A stretch of DNA of 64,000 bases from Mycobacteriales bacterium (GTDB lineage: Bacteria; Actinomycetota; Actinomycetes; DATLTS01). The position numbers were made by a program, and so were the translations under genes. The notes under the pieces are model-generated. The model made no database searches and was not told the origin of the DNA. It saw only the letters and a program-made list of their open reading frames with translations. Location: assembly GCA_035533475.1 (NCBI GenBank), contig DATLTS010000045.1, forward strand, positions 36,666 to 100,665. Direction: 5' to 3'. Positions 20,009 to 27,860 of the stretch are shown one piece after another; positions within the stretch are counted from its first letter, which is position 1; the number at the start of each line of letters is the position of its first letter.

Positions 20009-20027
20009 TTCGCCGGCCGAGGGCGAA
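20009..20027 (-). terminator. Candidate terminator after the VWA gene
   Basis: TTCGCC and GGCGAA pair around a 7-base loop 28 bases beyond the VWA stop codon, in the gap before the next minus-strand gene. There is no T tract. Confidence 0.3.
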
Positions 20028-20054
20028 ATCCTGCCGGCCCGACCGGGAATTCGA

Positions 20055-22010
20055 TCAACCCGCGCGGGCCCGGCGGCCGCGCCGGGCCCGCAGGTAGTCC
20101 GAAACCACGTACTCGCCGAGCCGAGTCGGGTCGGGGGCGAACACCCGGCCACCGTTGCGCCGGGCGACGGCGTCGACGAAGCGGACCAGCCCGGGCTCGT
20201 CGTCGAGCATGAACACGTTGATCATCGCCCGGCGCCGGGTCGCCTTGTCCACCTCCGCCATCGTCGCCTCGATGGTCCGCGGATCGGGCGGCCAGTCGAA
20301 GAACACCGAGCCGTCCGGGAGCAGATGGGCGGTCGGTTCGCCGTCGGTGACGACGAGGATCAGCGGCTCGGCATCCGGGTGCCGAGCGAGGTGGCGGCCG
20401 GCGAGCATCAGCGCGTGCTGAAGGTTGGTCCCCTTCACCATGTCCCAGGACAGACCGGCCAGGTCGATCGGGCTCAGCACCCGGGCGTAGTCGCTGAATC
20501 CGATGATCTGCACCGCGTCCTGCGGGTAGCGGGTGGTGGCGAGCGTGTGCAGCGCGAGCGCGGTCGACTTCGCCGTTCCCCAGGTGTTGCGCAGGGCCAT
20601 CGAGTAGGACAGGTCGACCAGCAGGGCCACCGCGGCACCGGTCCGGCGCTCGGTTTCGACCACCTCGAAGTCGTCGACGTCGAGGCGGACCCGGCCGGAT
20701 CCGACGCCGGAGCGCAGCACGGCGTTGCGCAGGGTGCGGACCACGTCGAGCGGCTGCTCGTCGCCGAACCGCCACGGCCGGGACCCGCCGGTGAGCTCAC
20801 CGGCCGCCCCGGCGTCCGGCACGTCGTGGTCCCCGCGTCCCTGCGCCGTGAGTTGCGCGAACACCCGCCGGAGCGCGGTCTCCCCGATCCGCCGGACGGC
20901 GCGGGGGGTGAGCTCGAGGGCGCCACGCTCGCGGCGCAGATACCCCTGGCGCTCGAGCTCCCGCTCGATCCGCCGGAGCGCCTCGATGTCGTCGACCGCC
21001 TGCCGTCCGAGCGCCCGCGCGACCGCCCCCTCGTCCACGTCGTCGAGGCTGGCCCCCGGGTAGTCCTGACCGAGGGTGGCGGCCAGCTCGTCGAGGTCGG
21101 CCAACTCCTCCAGGGCCGTGGTGGCGTCCCCGAGGTCCAGCGGGGTGTTGCCGCGCATCCGCTGCCGCCCGGTCCAATCCAGGTCGGGGCGCCGGCCGCG
21201 CAGGGCGTCGGCGAGCCGGCCCATCTCGCCGGCCAGGCCCGCGTCGGACAGTGCGGCGGCCATCAGGTTGGCGAGCTCGTCGCGCTGCTCCGGGGAGAGT
21301 GAGGCCATCAGTCGGGCCGCGGCGGCCGAGCGGCGGGCCAGCGAGTCGACGAGCTCCTCGAGGCTTCCCGGCCGGTCGGGGAACAGGTCGCCGTAGCGGC
21401 CCATGAACGCCTCGAATCGCTCGGTGACGTCCTCGCCCCGGGCGTCGGCGTCGAGCATCGAGTTCAGCTCGGTGAGCATGTCCTTCACCCGGGCCATCGC
21501 GGCGGGATCGGCGTCCCGCAAACCCTGGCGCATCCCGCGGAACTGGCTGTCGAGGACCTCCCGCCTGAGCAGGTCCTGGATCTCGGCGAACTTCGCGGCC
21601 GCCTCCGGCGAGCGCCAGCTGTATTCGCCGAGCTGGCGGACCGCCCGGGCGGGATCCGCGGGCAACTGGTCCAGCTCGGCCTCGCGCAGTCGGGCGTCAT
21701 CGGAGGGGTCGGGGAACAGGTCGCGGCGCTCGGCCGCCAGCGCCTCGTCGAGCAGCTCCTTGACCCGCTCGAGGGTGCCGTCGAGCCGGCCGCGGGAACG
21801 TACGGCCTTCGCCCGCTCGCGAACCCGACGAAGCAGGTCGTCGAGCCCGCGCCGGTCCGGCAGGCCCCGACGCATCAGCTCGCGGAGCGCGGCCCGCGGC
21901 GAATCGCCGGCGAGGATCGCGTCACCCATCTCGTCGAGGGCGTGCCGGGCGTCGAACGGCGGCTCCAGCGGATCCGGGCCGCCCTGCCATTCGCCGTAGC
22001 GGAAGACCAC
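20055..22010 (-). CDS. VWA domain protein, partner of a MoxR/ChlI-type ATPase
   Basis: 651 residues. The C-terminal third is a von Willebrand A domain with the metal-dependent adhesion site DLSYS at 466-470, the Thr in 'KGTNLQ' near 528 and the Asp in 'VVTDGE' near 556. The N-terminal two thirds are charged and helical, rich in Arg/Glu. Such proteins work with the AAA ATPase encoded upstream as a metal-chelatase-like or complex-maturing pair; the pair resembles Rv0958/Rv0959 by memory. GTG 22010 begins 2 bases after the ATPase stop codon. No cobalamin or chlorophyll genes lie nearby, so a chelatase role is not supported here. Confidence 0.87.
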   Translation of the reverse strand: MVFRYGEWQGGPDPLEPPFDARHALDEMGDAILAGDSPRAALRELMRRGLPDRRGLDDLLRRVRERAKAVRSRGRLDGTLERVKELLDEALAAERRDLFPDPSDDARLREAELDQLPADPARAVRQLGEYSWRSPEAAAKFAEIQDLLRREVLDSQFRGMRQGLRDADPAAMARVKDMLTELNSMLDADARGEDVTERFEAFMGRYGDLFPDRPGSLEELVDSLARRSAAAARLMASLSPEQRDELANLMAAALSDAGLAGEMGRLADALRGRRPDLDWTGRQRMRGNTPLDLGDATTALEELADLDELAATLGQDYPGASLDDVDEGAVARALGRQAVDDIEALRRIERELERQGYLRRERGALELTPRAVRRIGETALRRVFAQLTAQGRGDHDVPDAGAAGELTGGSRPWRFGDEQPLDVVRTLRNAVLRSGVGSGRVRLDVDDFEVVETERRTGAAVALLVDLSYSMALRNTWGTAKSTALALHTLATTRYPQDAVQIIGFSDYARVLSPIDLAGLSWDMVKGTNLQHALMLAGRHLARHPDAEPLILVVTDGEPTAHLLPDGSVFFDWPPDPRTIEATMAEVDKATRRRAMINVFMLDDEPGLVRFVDAVARRNGGRVFAPDPTRLGEYVVSDYLRARRGRRARAG

Positions 22011-22012
22011 CG

Positions 22013-23425
22013 TTAGCCGCCGTAAACGACGCGGCCGGGCACCTCGTCCTTGGACAGCCGCCGCTGAAGGTGCAAGCCCTCGAGGGCGAACTCCAGCCCG
22101 GCGGCGGCGAGCCCGGGATTCTCCGCCGCCTCGTCCAGGCCGAGCCGCTCCAGAATCTTCGCCAGCCCGGTGACCGGTCCCACCTGGCGGAGCAGGTCCT
22201 CGGCGGGCACGAGGTCGCCGCTTTCCACCGTTTGCCCCGCCTCGAACGGGGCGAGCAGGCCGGTCAGGTCGGCTCCGCCCAGCCGGGCCCGGAAGGTGTC
22301 GGAGACCGCCCGGCGGACCAGGTGGGTGAGAACCTCGAGCTCGCGACCCTCCTCGCTCGCGTCGAACTCGACCTTGCCTCGGGTGGCCGGCACCATGGCC
22401 GCGAGATCGCAGGCGCGAGCGACCGGGCTGGCCTCGCCGGTGATCGCGGCCCGGCGGACCGCCGACGCGGCCACCGTCTCGGCGGCGGCGATGGCGAACC
22501 GCGCGGAGACGCCGGACCGGGCGTCCACCGCCGGGGACTCCCGGACCAGCCGGGCGTAGCGGGCGATGACCTCGACGAGGTGATCGGGCAGCGCCGCGGA
22601 GACCGCGTCCCGCCCCCACTCGAGCACCGCCTCCTGCCGGATAAGTTGCAGCTCGTCGTCGAGCCGAATCGGGTAGTGCGTGCGGATCTCGGCCCCGAAG
22701 CGGTCCTTGAGCGGGGTGATGATCCGGCCCCGGTTCGTGTAGTCCTCGGGGTTCGCCGACGCGACCAGCAGCAGGTCGAGTGGCAGCCGTAGCGTGTACC
22801 CGCGGACCTGGATGTCCCGCTCCTCCAGGACGTTGAGCAGCGCCACCTGGATGCGCTCGGCCAGGTCGGGCAGCTCGTTGACGCTGAAGATCCCGCGGTT
22901 AGTCCGGGGAACCAGCCCGAAGTGCACGGTCTCCGGATCCCCGAGGGTGCGCCCCTCCGCCACCCGGACCGGGTCGATGTCGCCGATCAGGTCGCCGACC
23001 GACGTGTCCGGGGTCGCCAGCTTCTCGCCGTACCGGTCGCTCCTATGCCGCCAGCCGACCGGTGTCTCGTCCCCGTCGGCCTCGACGAGGCGCTGGCAAC
23101 GGGTGCACACCGGTGCGAAGGGATGGTCGTTCACGTCGCAGCCCGGTATGACGGGGGTCCACTCGTCAAGGAGATCGACGAGCGAACGGATGAGGCGTGT
23201 CTTGCCCTGACCGCGCTCGCCGAGCAGAACCAGGTCGTGACCCGCGAGCAGGGCACGTTCGAGCTCCGGGAGGACGGTGTCATCGAAGCCGACGATGCCG
23301 GGGAAGCGTTCCTCGCCGGCGGCCAGTCGGGCCAGCAGGTTGTCACGGATCTCGGCCTTGACGCTTCGGTGGCGGTGCCCGGAGTCGCGGAGGGCACCGA
23401 GCGTCGCCGCTGGGGGTGGGGTCAC
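22013..23425 (-). CDS. AAA ATPase of the MoxR / magnesium chelatase ChlI type
   Basis: 470 residues with Walker A GERGQGKT at 69-76, the Walker B/sensor region 'GIFSVNELPDL' and 'LLLVASANPEDYTNRG', and the arginine-finger segment 'PLKDRFGAEIRTHYPI'. An insertion after Walker A, 'CDVNDHPFAPVCTRC' (C96, H101, C107, C110), could bind zinc and is not part of a basic MoxR domain. The GTG start at 23425 is divergent from the FIST gene with a 45-base gap. It should drive ATP-dependent remodelling with the VWA protein encoded 2 bases downstream. Confidence 0.88.
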   Translation of the reverse strand: MTPPPAATLGALRDSGHRHRSVKAEIRDNLLARLAAGEERFPGIVGFDDTVLPELERALLAGHDLVLLGERGQGKTRLIRSLVDLLDEWTPVIPGCDVNDHPFAPVCTRCQRLVEADGDETPVGWRHRSDRYGEKLATPDTSVGDLIGDIDPVRVAEGRTLGDPETVHFGLVPRTNRGIFSVNELPDLAERIQVALLNVLEERDIQVRGYTLRLPLDLLLVASANPEDYTNRGRIITPLKDRFGAEIRTHYPIRLDDELQLIRQEAVLEWGRDAVSAALPDHLVEVIARYARLVRESPAVDARSGVSARFAIAAAETVAASAVRRAAITGEASPVARACDLAAMVPATRGKVEFDASEEGRELEVLTHLVRRAVSDTFRARLGGADLTGLLAPFEAGQTVESGDLVPAEDLLRQVGPVTGLAKILERLGLDEAAENPGLAAAGLEFALEGLHLQRRLSKDEVPGRVVYGG

Positions 23426-23470
23426 CAGACCACGCTACGTCGCCGGGTCAAGCCGGGAGACAATGCCGGT

Positions 23471-24661
23471 GTGGCCCGTTTCGGGGATGGTCTCGCGACC
23501 GACGCCGACCTCGTCGCGGCGGCTGAGCGCGCCGCCCGTCAGGCGATCGAACCGTTGGCCGGGCGCACCCCGGACTTGGCCTGCGTGTTCGTCTGCGGTT
23601 CGGACGACGTGGAGTCCGCCGGCCTGCGGGCCGCCGAGCTGACCGGCGCCCGACAGGTGATCGGATGCACCGGGACCGGGGTCATCGGCGCCGGTCGCGG
23701 GGTGGAGGGGACCAGTGCGGTCGCGGTCTGGGCGGGAGTGCTGCCCGGGGTGCGGATCCGGACGTTCCACCTCGAGGTGATGCGTGCTGACGAGGGGTTC
23801 GCCGTCGTCGGGTTGCCCGAGCGCACCGACGCCGACGCCGTGGTGATCCTGCTCGCCGACCCCTACTCGTTCCCCGTCGACGGCTTCGTCGCCCAGTCGA
23901 ACAGCGCCCTGCGCGGGTTGCCGTTCGTCGGCGGGCTCGCCAGCGGATCCGGCGGAGCCGGCTCAGCCCGGCTGTTCGTCGACGACCGGGTGGTCGGGCG
24001 TGGTGCGGTCGGGGCGGTGCTCGGCGGGCCGGTGGGCGCGCGTTCGCTGGTCAGCCAGGGCTGCCGTCCGGTCGGTCCGGAGATGATCGTCACCTCGGCC
24101 GACGCCAACGCGATCCTCGAGCTGGCCGGGATGCCCGCGCTGACCAAGCTGGAGTCGATCGTGGCCGGGCTGGGCGTGGTGGAGCAGGCGCTGGTCAGCG
24201 AGGGCCTCCAGCTCGGCGTGGTGATCGACGAATACGCGGAGAATCACGAGCGCGGCGACTTCCTGGTGCGCGGGATCGTCGGGGCCGACCGGGATCGGCA
24301 GGCGTTGCTCGTCGCCGACCTCGTAGAGGTCGGCCGCACGGTGCGATTCCAGGTCCGTGACGCCGACTCCGCCGACGAGGACCTCCGCGAGCTGCTGGCC
24401 GGCTTCCGCGCCGACCCGAGTTTCGACACCGTCGAGGGCGCGCTGCTGTTCTCCTGCAACGGGCGCGGGGCCCGGCTGTTCCCCACCGCCGACCACGACG
24501 TCGAGCTGGTCCGCCGGGGACTCGCGACCAGCGGGGTCGGCGGGTTCTTCGCGGCCGGAGAGATCGGCCCGGTCGGCGGCCGGAACTACCTGCACGGCTT
24601 CACCGCTTCCGTGCTCGCTTTCGGCTCCGGTCCGACCGCCGCGCGCGGCACCGGTGGTTGA
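23471..24661 (+). CDS. FIST domain sensory protein
   Basis: A 396-residue soluble protein with FIST_N (about 20-205, 'VIGCTGTGVIGAGRGVEGTSAVAVWAG', 'LPFVGGLASGSGGAG') followed by FIST_C (about 215-375, 'EYAENHERGDFLVRGIVGAD', 'ALLFSCNGRGARLF', 'GFFAAGEIGPVGGRNYLHGFTASV'). FIST domains are thought to bind small ligands such as amino acids in signal transduction. GTG 23471 has GGGAGA about 11 bases upstream. It is divergent from the AAA/VWA pair. Its stop codon overlaps the start of a truncated ROK kinase frame, suggesting a former two-gene operon. Confidence 0.9.
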   Translation: MARFGDGLATDADLVAAAERAARQAIEPLAGRTPDLACVFVCGSDDVESAGLRAAELTGARQVIGCTGTGVIGAGRGVEGTSAVAVWAGVLPGVRIRTFHLEVMRADEGFAVVGLPERTDADAVVILLADPYSFPVDGFVAQSNSALRGLPFVGGLASGSGGAGSARLFVDDRVVGRGAVGAVLGGPVGARSLVSQGCRPVGPEMIVTSADANAILELAGMPALTKLESIVAGLGVVEQALVSEGLQLGVVIDEYAENHERGDFLVRGIVGADRDRQALLVADLVEVGRTVRFQVRDADSADEDLRELLAGFRADPSFDTVEGALLFSCNGRGARLFPTADHDVELVRRGLATSGVGGFFAAGEIGPVGGRNYLHGFTASVLAFGSGPTAARGTGG

Positions 24662-24725
24662 CCTCCTCGCCGTAGACATCGGCGGCACCAAGCTGGCCGC
24701 CGCCCTCGGTCGGGCTGCCGGGCTA
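24654..24725 (+). pseudogene. 5' remnant of a ROK-family sugar kinase gene
   Basis: GTG 24654 opens a frame that reads 'VVDLLAVDIGGTKLAAALG', the conserved phosphate-binding N-terminus of ROK kinases (DIGGTK). The similarity ends after about 22 codons, exactly where the stop codon of the minus-strand DHA2 exporter begins (24723). The frame stays open for another 1.2 kb but only as an antisense shadow of that exporter. The start overlaps the FIST stop codon by 8 bases, as in an intact operon. The rest of the kinase gene is therefore missing, presumably replaced by the exporter-MarR segment. Confidence 0.75.
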
Positions 24726-26354
24726 CTGGTCGGCGGCGGCCACCACCGGCTGAACCTGCTCGGACTCCGCCCAGGCGCCCTCGGCGACCTCACCCCCCGG
24801 GAGCGCGTCGACGTCCCTGGCCAGCCCTGGGGTATCCCGGAGCCGCACGTCCTTGAGGAAAATCGCGATGACGAAGCCGAGCGCGGCCACCGGGGTGACG
24901 ACGAGGAACACGTCGTGCAGGGCCCGGACGAATGCCTCGATCACACCGTGCAGGATGGCCGGTTCGTGGGCCAGCCGCTTGTGCAGCTCGGCCGGGCTGC
25001 TCGTGATGTTGCCACCGGAGAATCTGCGGGCGGCAGCGGCCGGAAGCAGGCGCGGGACCCAGAACGTCAGGCGCGCGGTCAGGATCGCGCCGAACAGCGA
25101 GGTGCCGAAGGACCCACCCATCGAACGGAAGAAGGTGATGGCCGACGTCGCTGTGCCGAGGTCCTGGACCGGGACCGAGTTCTGCACGGCGATGACGAGG
25201 GTCTGCATGCACAATCCGAGGCCGGCGCCGACGACGACCATGTACAGGCTCGTCTCGAGATGCGACGTGGTAGCGGTGAGCCGGGAGAGCAGGAACATCC
25301 CGACGGCGAGGGTGGCGGTGCCGGCGACCGGGAACATTTTGTAGCGTCCGAGCCTGGACACCAGCCGCCCGGACGCGATCGAGGTGGTCAGGATGCCGAC
25401 CATCACCGGCAGCAGCAGCAGCCCGGACGCGGTAGCCGAGACCCCGTCGACAAGCTGGAGGTAGTAGGGCAGAAAGATGATCGCCCCGAACATCGAGACG
25501 CCGAGGATGAACGTCACGGCGGTCGACACGGCGAACACCCGGTTGCGGAACAATGCCGGGGGCAGGATCGGCTCGTCGACCCGGGTCTCCCACAGCAGGA
25601 ACGCCGCGACCAGGGCGAAGCCGGCGGCGGCCAGGCCGAGGATCGTGGCCGACGTCCAGGCGTACTGCTGGCCACCCCACACCGTGACGAGCAGCAACGC
25701 CGTCACGCCGGCGACCATCAGGGCGGCGCCGGTGTAGTCGACCTTGTGGTCCCGGCGCTTGAACGGCAGGTTGAGCACCGTGCTGGTGACGACGAGGGCG
25801 ACGATGCCGATCGGCAGGTTGATGTAGAACACCCAACGCCACGACAGGTGGTCGGTGAACAGGCCGCCGAGCAGCGGACCGCCCACGCTGGCCAGCGCGA
25901 ACACCGCACCGAAGTAGCCCTGGTAGCGGCCGCGCTCGCGCGGGCTGACGATGTCCGCGATGATCGTCATGGCCAGGGTCATGAGACCCCCGGCGCCTAG
26001 TCCCTGGATAGCCCGGAACGCGATCAGCTCGGTCATCGACTGGGCCAGCCCGGACAACGCCGAGCCGATCAGGAAGATCACGATCGCGACCTGGAAGATC
26101 CGCTTGCGGCCGTACAGGTCGGAGATCTTCCCGTAGAGCGGGGTCGAGGCGGTCGAGGTCAGCAGGTAGGCGGTGACCACCCACGAGAGGTGGTTGAGGC
26201 CGCCGAGATCACCGACGATCGTCGGCAGGGCGGTGGCGACGATCGTCTGGTCGAGCGCGGCGAGGAGCAGGCCGAGCATGACCGCACCGAAGACGATGAG
26301 TACCTGGCGGTGCGTCAGCTCGAAGCCGGCGGCAGGGTCCCGGTCGACGGTCAC
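24723..26354 (-). CDS. DHA2-type multidrug MFS exporter (EmrB/QacA family)
   Basis: A 543-residue, 14-helix proton-driven drug exporter. Helix 1 carries 'LDQTIVATALPTIVGDL', the motif D1 of the family, and 'GPLLGGLFTDHLSWRWVFYI' is motif C. GTG 26354 is preceded by AAGGA 8 bases upstream and overlaps the stop of the MarR gene (GTGA); an ATG at 26384 lies inside that gene and is less likely. The C-terminal tail is acidic ('EGAWAESEQVQPVV'). MarR and exporter form an operon, the usual arrangement for an inducible efflux pump. Confidence 0.93.
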   Translation of the reverse strand: MTVDRDPAAGFELTHRQVLIVFGAVMLGLLLAALDQTIVATALPTIVGDLGGLNHLSWVVTAYLLTSTASTPLYGKISDLYGRKRIFQVAIVIFLIGSALSGLAQSMTELIAFRAIQGLGAGGLMTLAMTIIADIVSPRERGRYQGYFGAVFALASVGGPLLGGLFTDHLSWRWVFYINLPIGIVALVVTSTVLNLPFKRRDHKVDYTGAALMVAGVTALLLVTVWGGQQYAWTSATILGLAAAGFALVAAFLLWETRVDEPILPPALFRNRVFAVSTAVTFILGVSMFGAIIFLPYYLQLVDGVSATASGLLLLPVMVGILTTSIASGRLVSRLGRYKMFPVAGTATLAVGMFLLSRLTATTSHLETSLYMVVVGAGLGLCMQTLVIAVQNSVPVQDLGTATSAITFFRSMGGSFGTSLFGAILTARLTFWVPRLLPAAAARRFSGGNITSSPAELHKRLAHEPAILHGVIEAFVRALHDVFLVVTPVAALGFVIAIFLKDVRLRDTPGLARDVDALPGGEVAEGAWAESEQVQPVVAAADQ

Positions 26355-26854
26355 GGAGTTTCCTTTCGGATCAAGGGCGAGCACGGATCGGGCCCGAGGT
26401 CATCGGCGAGTCGCTGGAGCAGGTTGCTGAGGGCTGCCCGGTCGGCGGGGGTCCAGGACGACAGCGCGCGGCCGAGAATGTCGCGCCTTTTGCTGCGGAC
26501 CTCGTGGAGCACGCTGCGACCACGGTCGGTGACCGCGAACCGGGAGGCCCGCCCATCTTCCGGATCGCCCTCGCGGACGACGAGAGTCGCCTCCTCGAGG
26601 ACGCGGATCTGCCGGCTCACCGTGGACAGGTCCAGGCCCAGCGCGAGGGCGAGATCGGAGAGCCGGGGCCGCTCGCCGTGCTCGAGGCTGGACAGGCTGG
26701 ACAGGATGGCCAGGCCCGCCCGGTCACAGGGCGCGCCGTGGGCGTAGGCGTCGACTCGCAGCGCCGAAGCGGTGCGCGCCACCCGGAACAGGGCCCGGTC
26801 GAGCGCGTCGAGGGTGTCGGCCCCGGCCCCGGCGGCGGTCGCGGACCTCGGCAT
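26351..26854 (-). CDS. MarR-family transcriptional regulator
   Basis: A 167-residue regulator with the winged helix of MarR: 'LSDLALALGLDLSTVSRQIRVLEEATLVVRE' (helix-turn-helix) and 'DRGRSVLHEV' in the wing/helix region. It likely represses the downstream exporter, with which it shares a GTGA overlap, until a drug-like ligand binds. I prefer ATG 26854, which has GGGAGA 7 bases upstream, to ATG 26881, which lacks a ribosome site and lies inside a palindrome that is probably its own operator. Confidence 0.9.
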   Translation of the reverse strand: MPRSATAAGAGADTLDALDRALFRVARTASALRVDAYAHGAPCDRAGLAILSSLSSLEHGERPRLSDLALALGLDLSTVSRQIRVLEEATLVVREGDPEDGRASRFAVTDRGRSVLHEVRSKRRDILGRALSSWTPADRAALSNLLQRLADDLGPDPCSPLIRKETP

Positions 26855-26880
26855 CTGGCGTTCTCCCGATCCGGCGGACA

Positions 26881-26897
26881 TTGCTTGTGTCAAGCAA
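26881..26897. promoter_or_regulatory. Candidate MarR operator
   Basis: TTGCTTG-TGT-CAAGCAA is a perfect 7-bp inverted repeat with a 3-bp centre, 27 bases upstream of the preferred marR start. On the coding strand it contains TTGACA, a good -35 hexamer, so a protein bound here would block transcription. Size and position fit autoregulation by MarR proteins. Confidence 0.6.
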
Positions 26898-26937
26898 GTT
26901 TCGCACACCGGTATTCCGGCGCGCCACGGGTTTTCGG

Positions 26938-27804
26938 TCAGGCCGCGGCGAACTCCGCGAGGAACCCGGTGAGCTCTTCGGCGACCCGCTCGGGCCGCTC
27001 CTGCGGCAGCAGGTGTCCCGCTCCGCTCACCGGCACCCAGGCGGCACCCCGCAGCTCGCCCGCCACCCGCCGGCCGTACTCCGCCGGGTGCAGGTGGTCC
27101 CGCTCGCCCCACAGGACCAGCGCCGGCGGCGGGGCGGCGGCGACCAGCCGCCAGACCGACTCGGTCGCCTCGAGGTCCACCGCGCGGACGAACCGGAGCA
27201 GGCCACGCGGGCCGTCCGGGCCGAGCAACGGCGTCAGGTAGGAGTCGATCTCGCGGGAGGTGAGCCGGGAGTCCGCGAGCGAGGCGCCGAGCGAGCGGGC
27301 GAGCACCGAGCGGGCCAGGCCCGGGGTGGCCCGAAGTCCGGCCGCGAAGGCCTCGCCGGCGAGCGGCGCGAGCAACGGCAGCACCGGTCGGGTCGGCCAC
27401 GCGTCGGCGTGCACAGGGCTGTCCACGAGCACGAGTCCGGCGATCCGATCGGCGGCGAGCCCGGCCAGGTGCACGGCGACCGCACCACCGAGATCGTGGC
27501 CGACGACGACCACCCGATCGAAGCCCAGCTGGTCCAGCAGGCCACGCAGGAGCACGGCCTGGGCACCGAGCCCGTAGTACCGCCCGGGCGGCCGCTCCGA
27601 CCGGCCGAGCCCGACCAGGTCGGTGGCAATCGTGAGCCGGCTGTGCCCCAAGTCGCGCATCACGTCGTGCCACAGATAGGCCGACGTCGGCAGGCCGTGG
27701 ATGAGCAGGACCGGCGGGCCGCCCGGACGACCGTGCCGGGTGACATGCAGGCGGACCCCGTCGACGACGACATCGCTACCGGGCAACGGGTGCGGGTCGT
27801 GCAT
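26938..27804 (-). CDS. Alpha/beta-fold hydrolase (dehalogenase/epoxide hydrolase-like)
   Basis: A 288-residue enzyme with the oxyanion region 'LLIHGLPTSAYLWHDV', the nucleophile elbow 'VVVGHDLGGAVA' where the nucleophile is Asp, an acid in 'WGERDHLHP', and the catalytic His in 'SGAGHLLPQE'. An Asp nucleophile places it nearer haloalkane dehalogenases and epoxide hydrolases than to serine esterases, though the true substrate is open. ATG 27804 has GAGGAG 8 bases upstream. It is co-directional with marR, 56 bases downstream, and divergent from ilvA. Confidence 0.87.
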   Translation of the reverse strand: MHDPHPLPGSDVVVDGVRLHVTRHGRPGGPPVLLIHGLPTSAYLWHDVMRDLGHSRLTIATDLVGLGRSERPPGRYYGLGAQAVLLRGLLDQLGFDRVVVVGHDLGGAVAVHLAGLAADRIAGLVLVDSPVHADAWPTRPVLPLLAPLAGEAFAAGLRATPGLARSVLARSLGASLADSRLTSREIDSYLTPLLGPDGPRGLLRFVRAVDLEATESVWRLVAAAPPPALVLWGERDHLHPAEYGRRVAGELRGAAWVPVSGAGHLLPQERPERVAEELTGFLAEFAAA

Positions 27805-27860
27805 GCCATCTCCTCTGGGTTCCGCGCGGACGCTACTCCTCGTTGCGGCACACTGCCGAC

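Noticed and set aside
20055..23425. Magnesium or cobalt chelatase genes for chlorophyll or cobalamin
   Set aside because: The AAA/VWA pair resembles chelatase subunits but there is no large chelatase subunit or tetrapyrrole gene nearby.
24357..26000. Long plus-strand frame across the DHA2 exporter
   Set aside because: Only its first part near 24654 resembles a protein family; the rest is Arg/Asp/Gly-rich antisense of the exporter.
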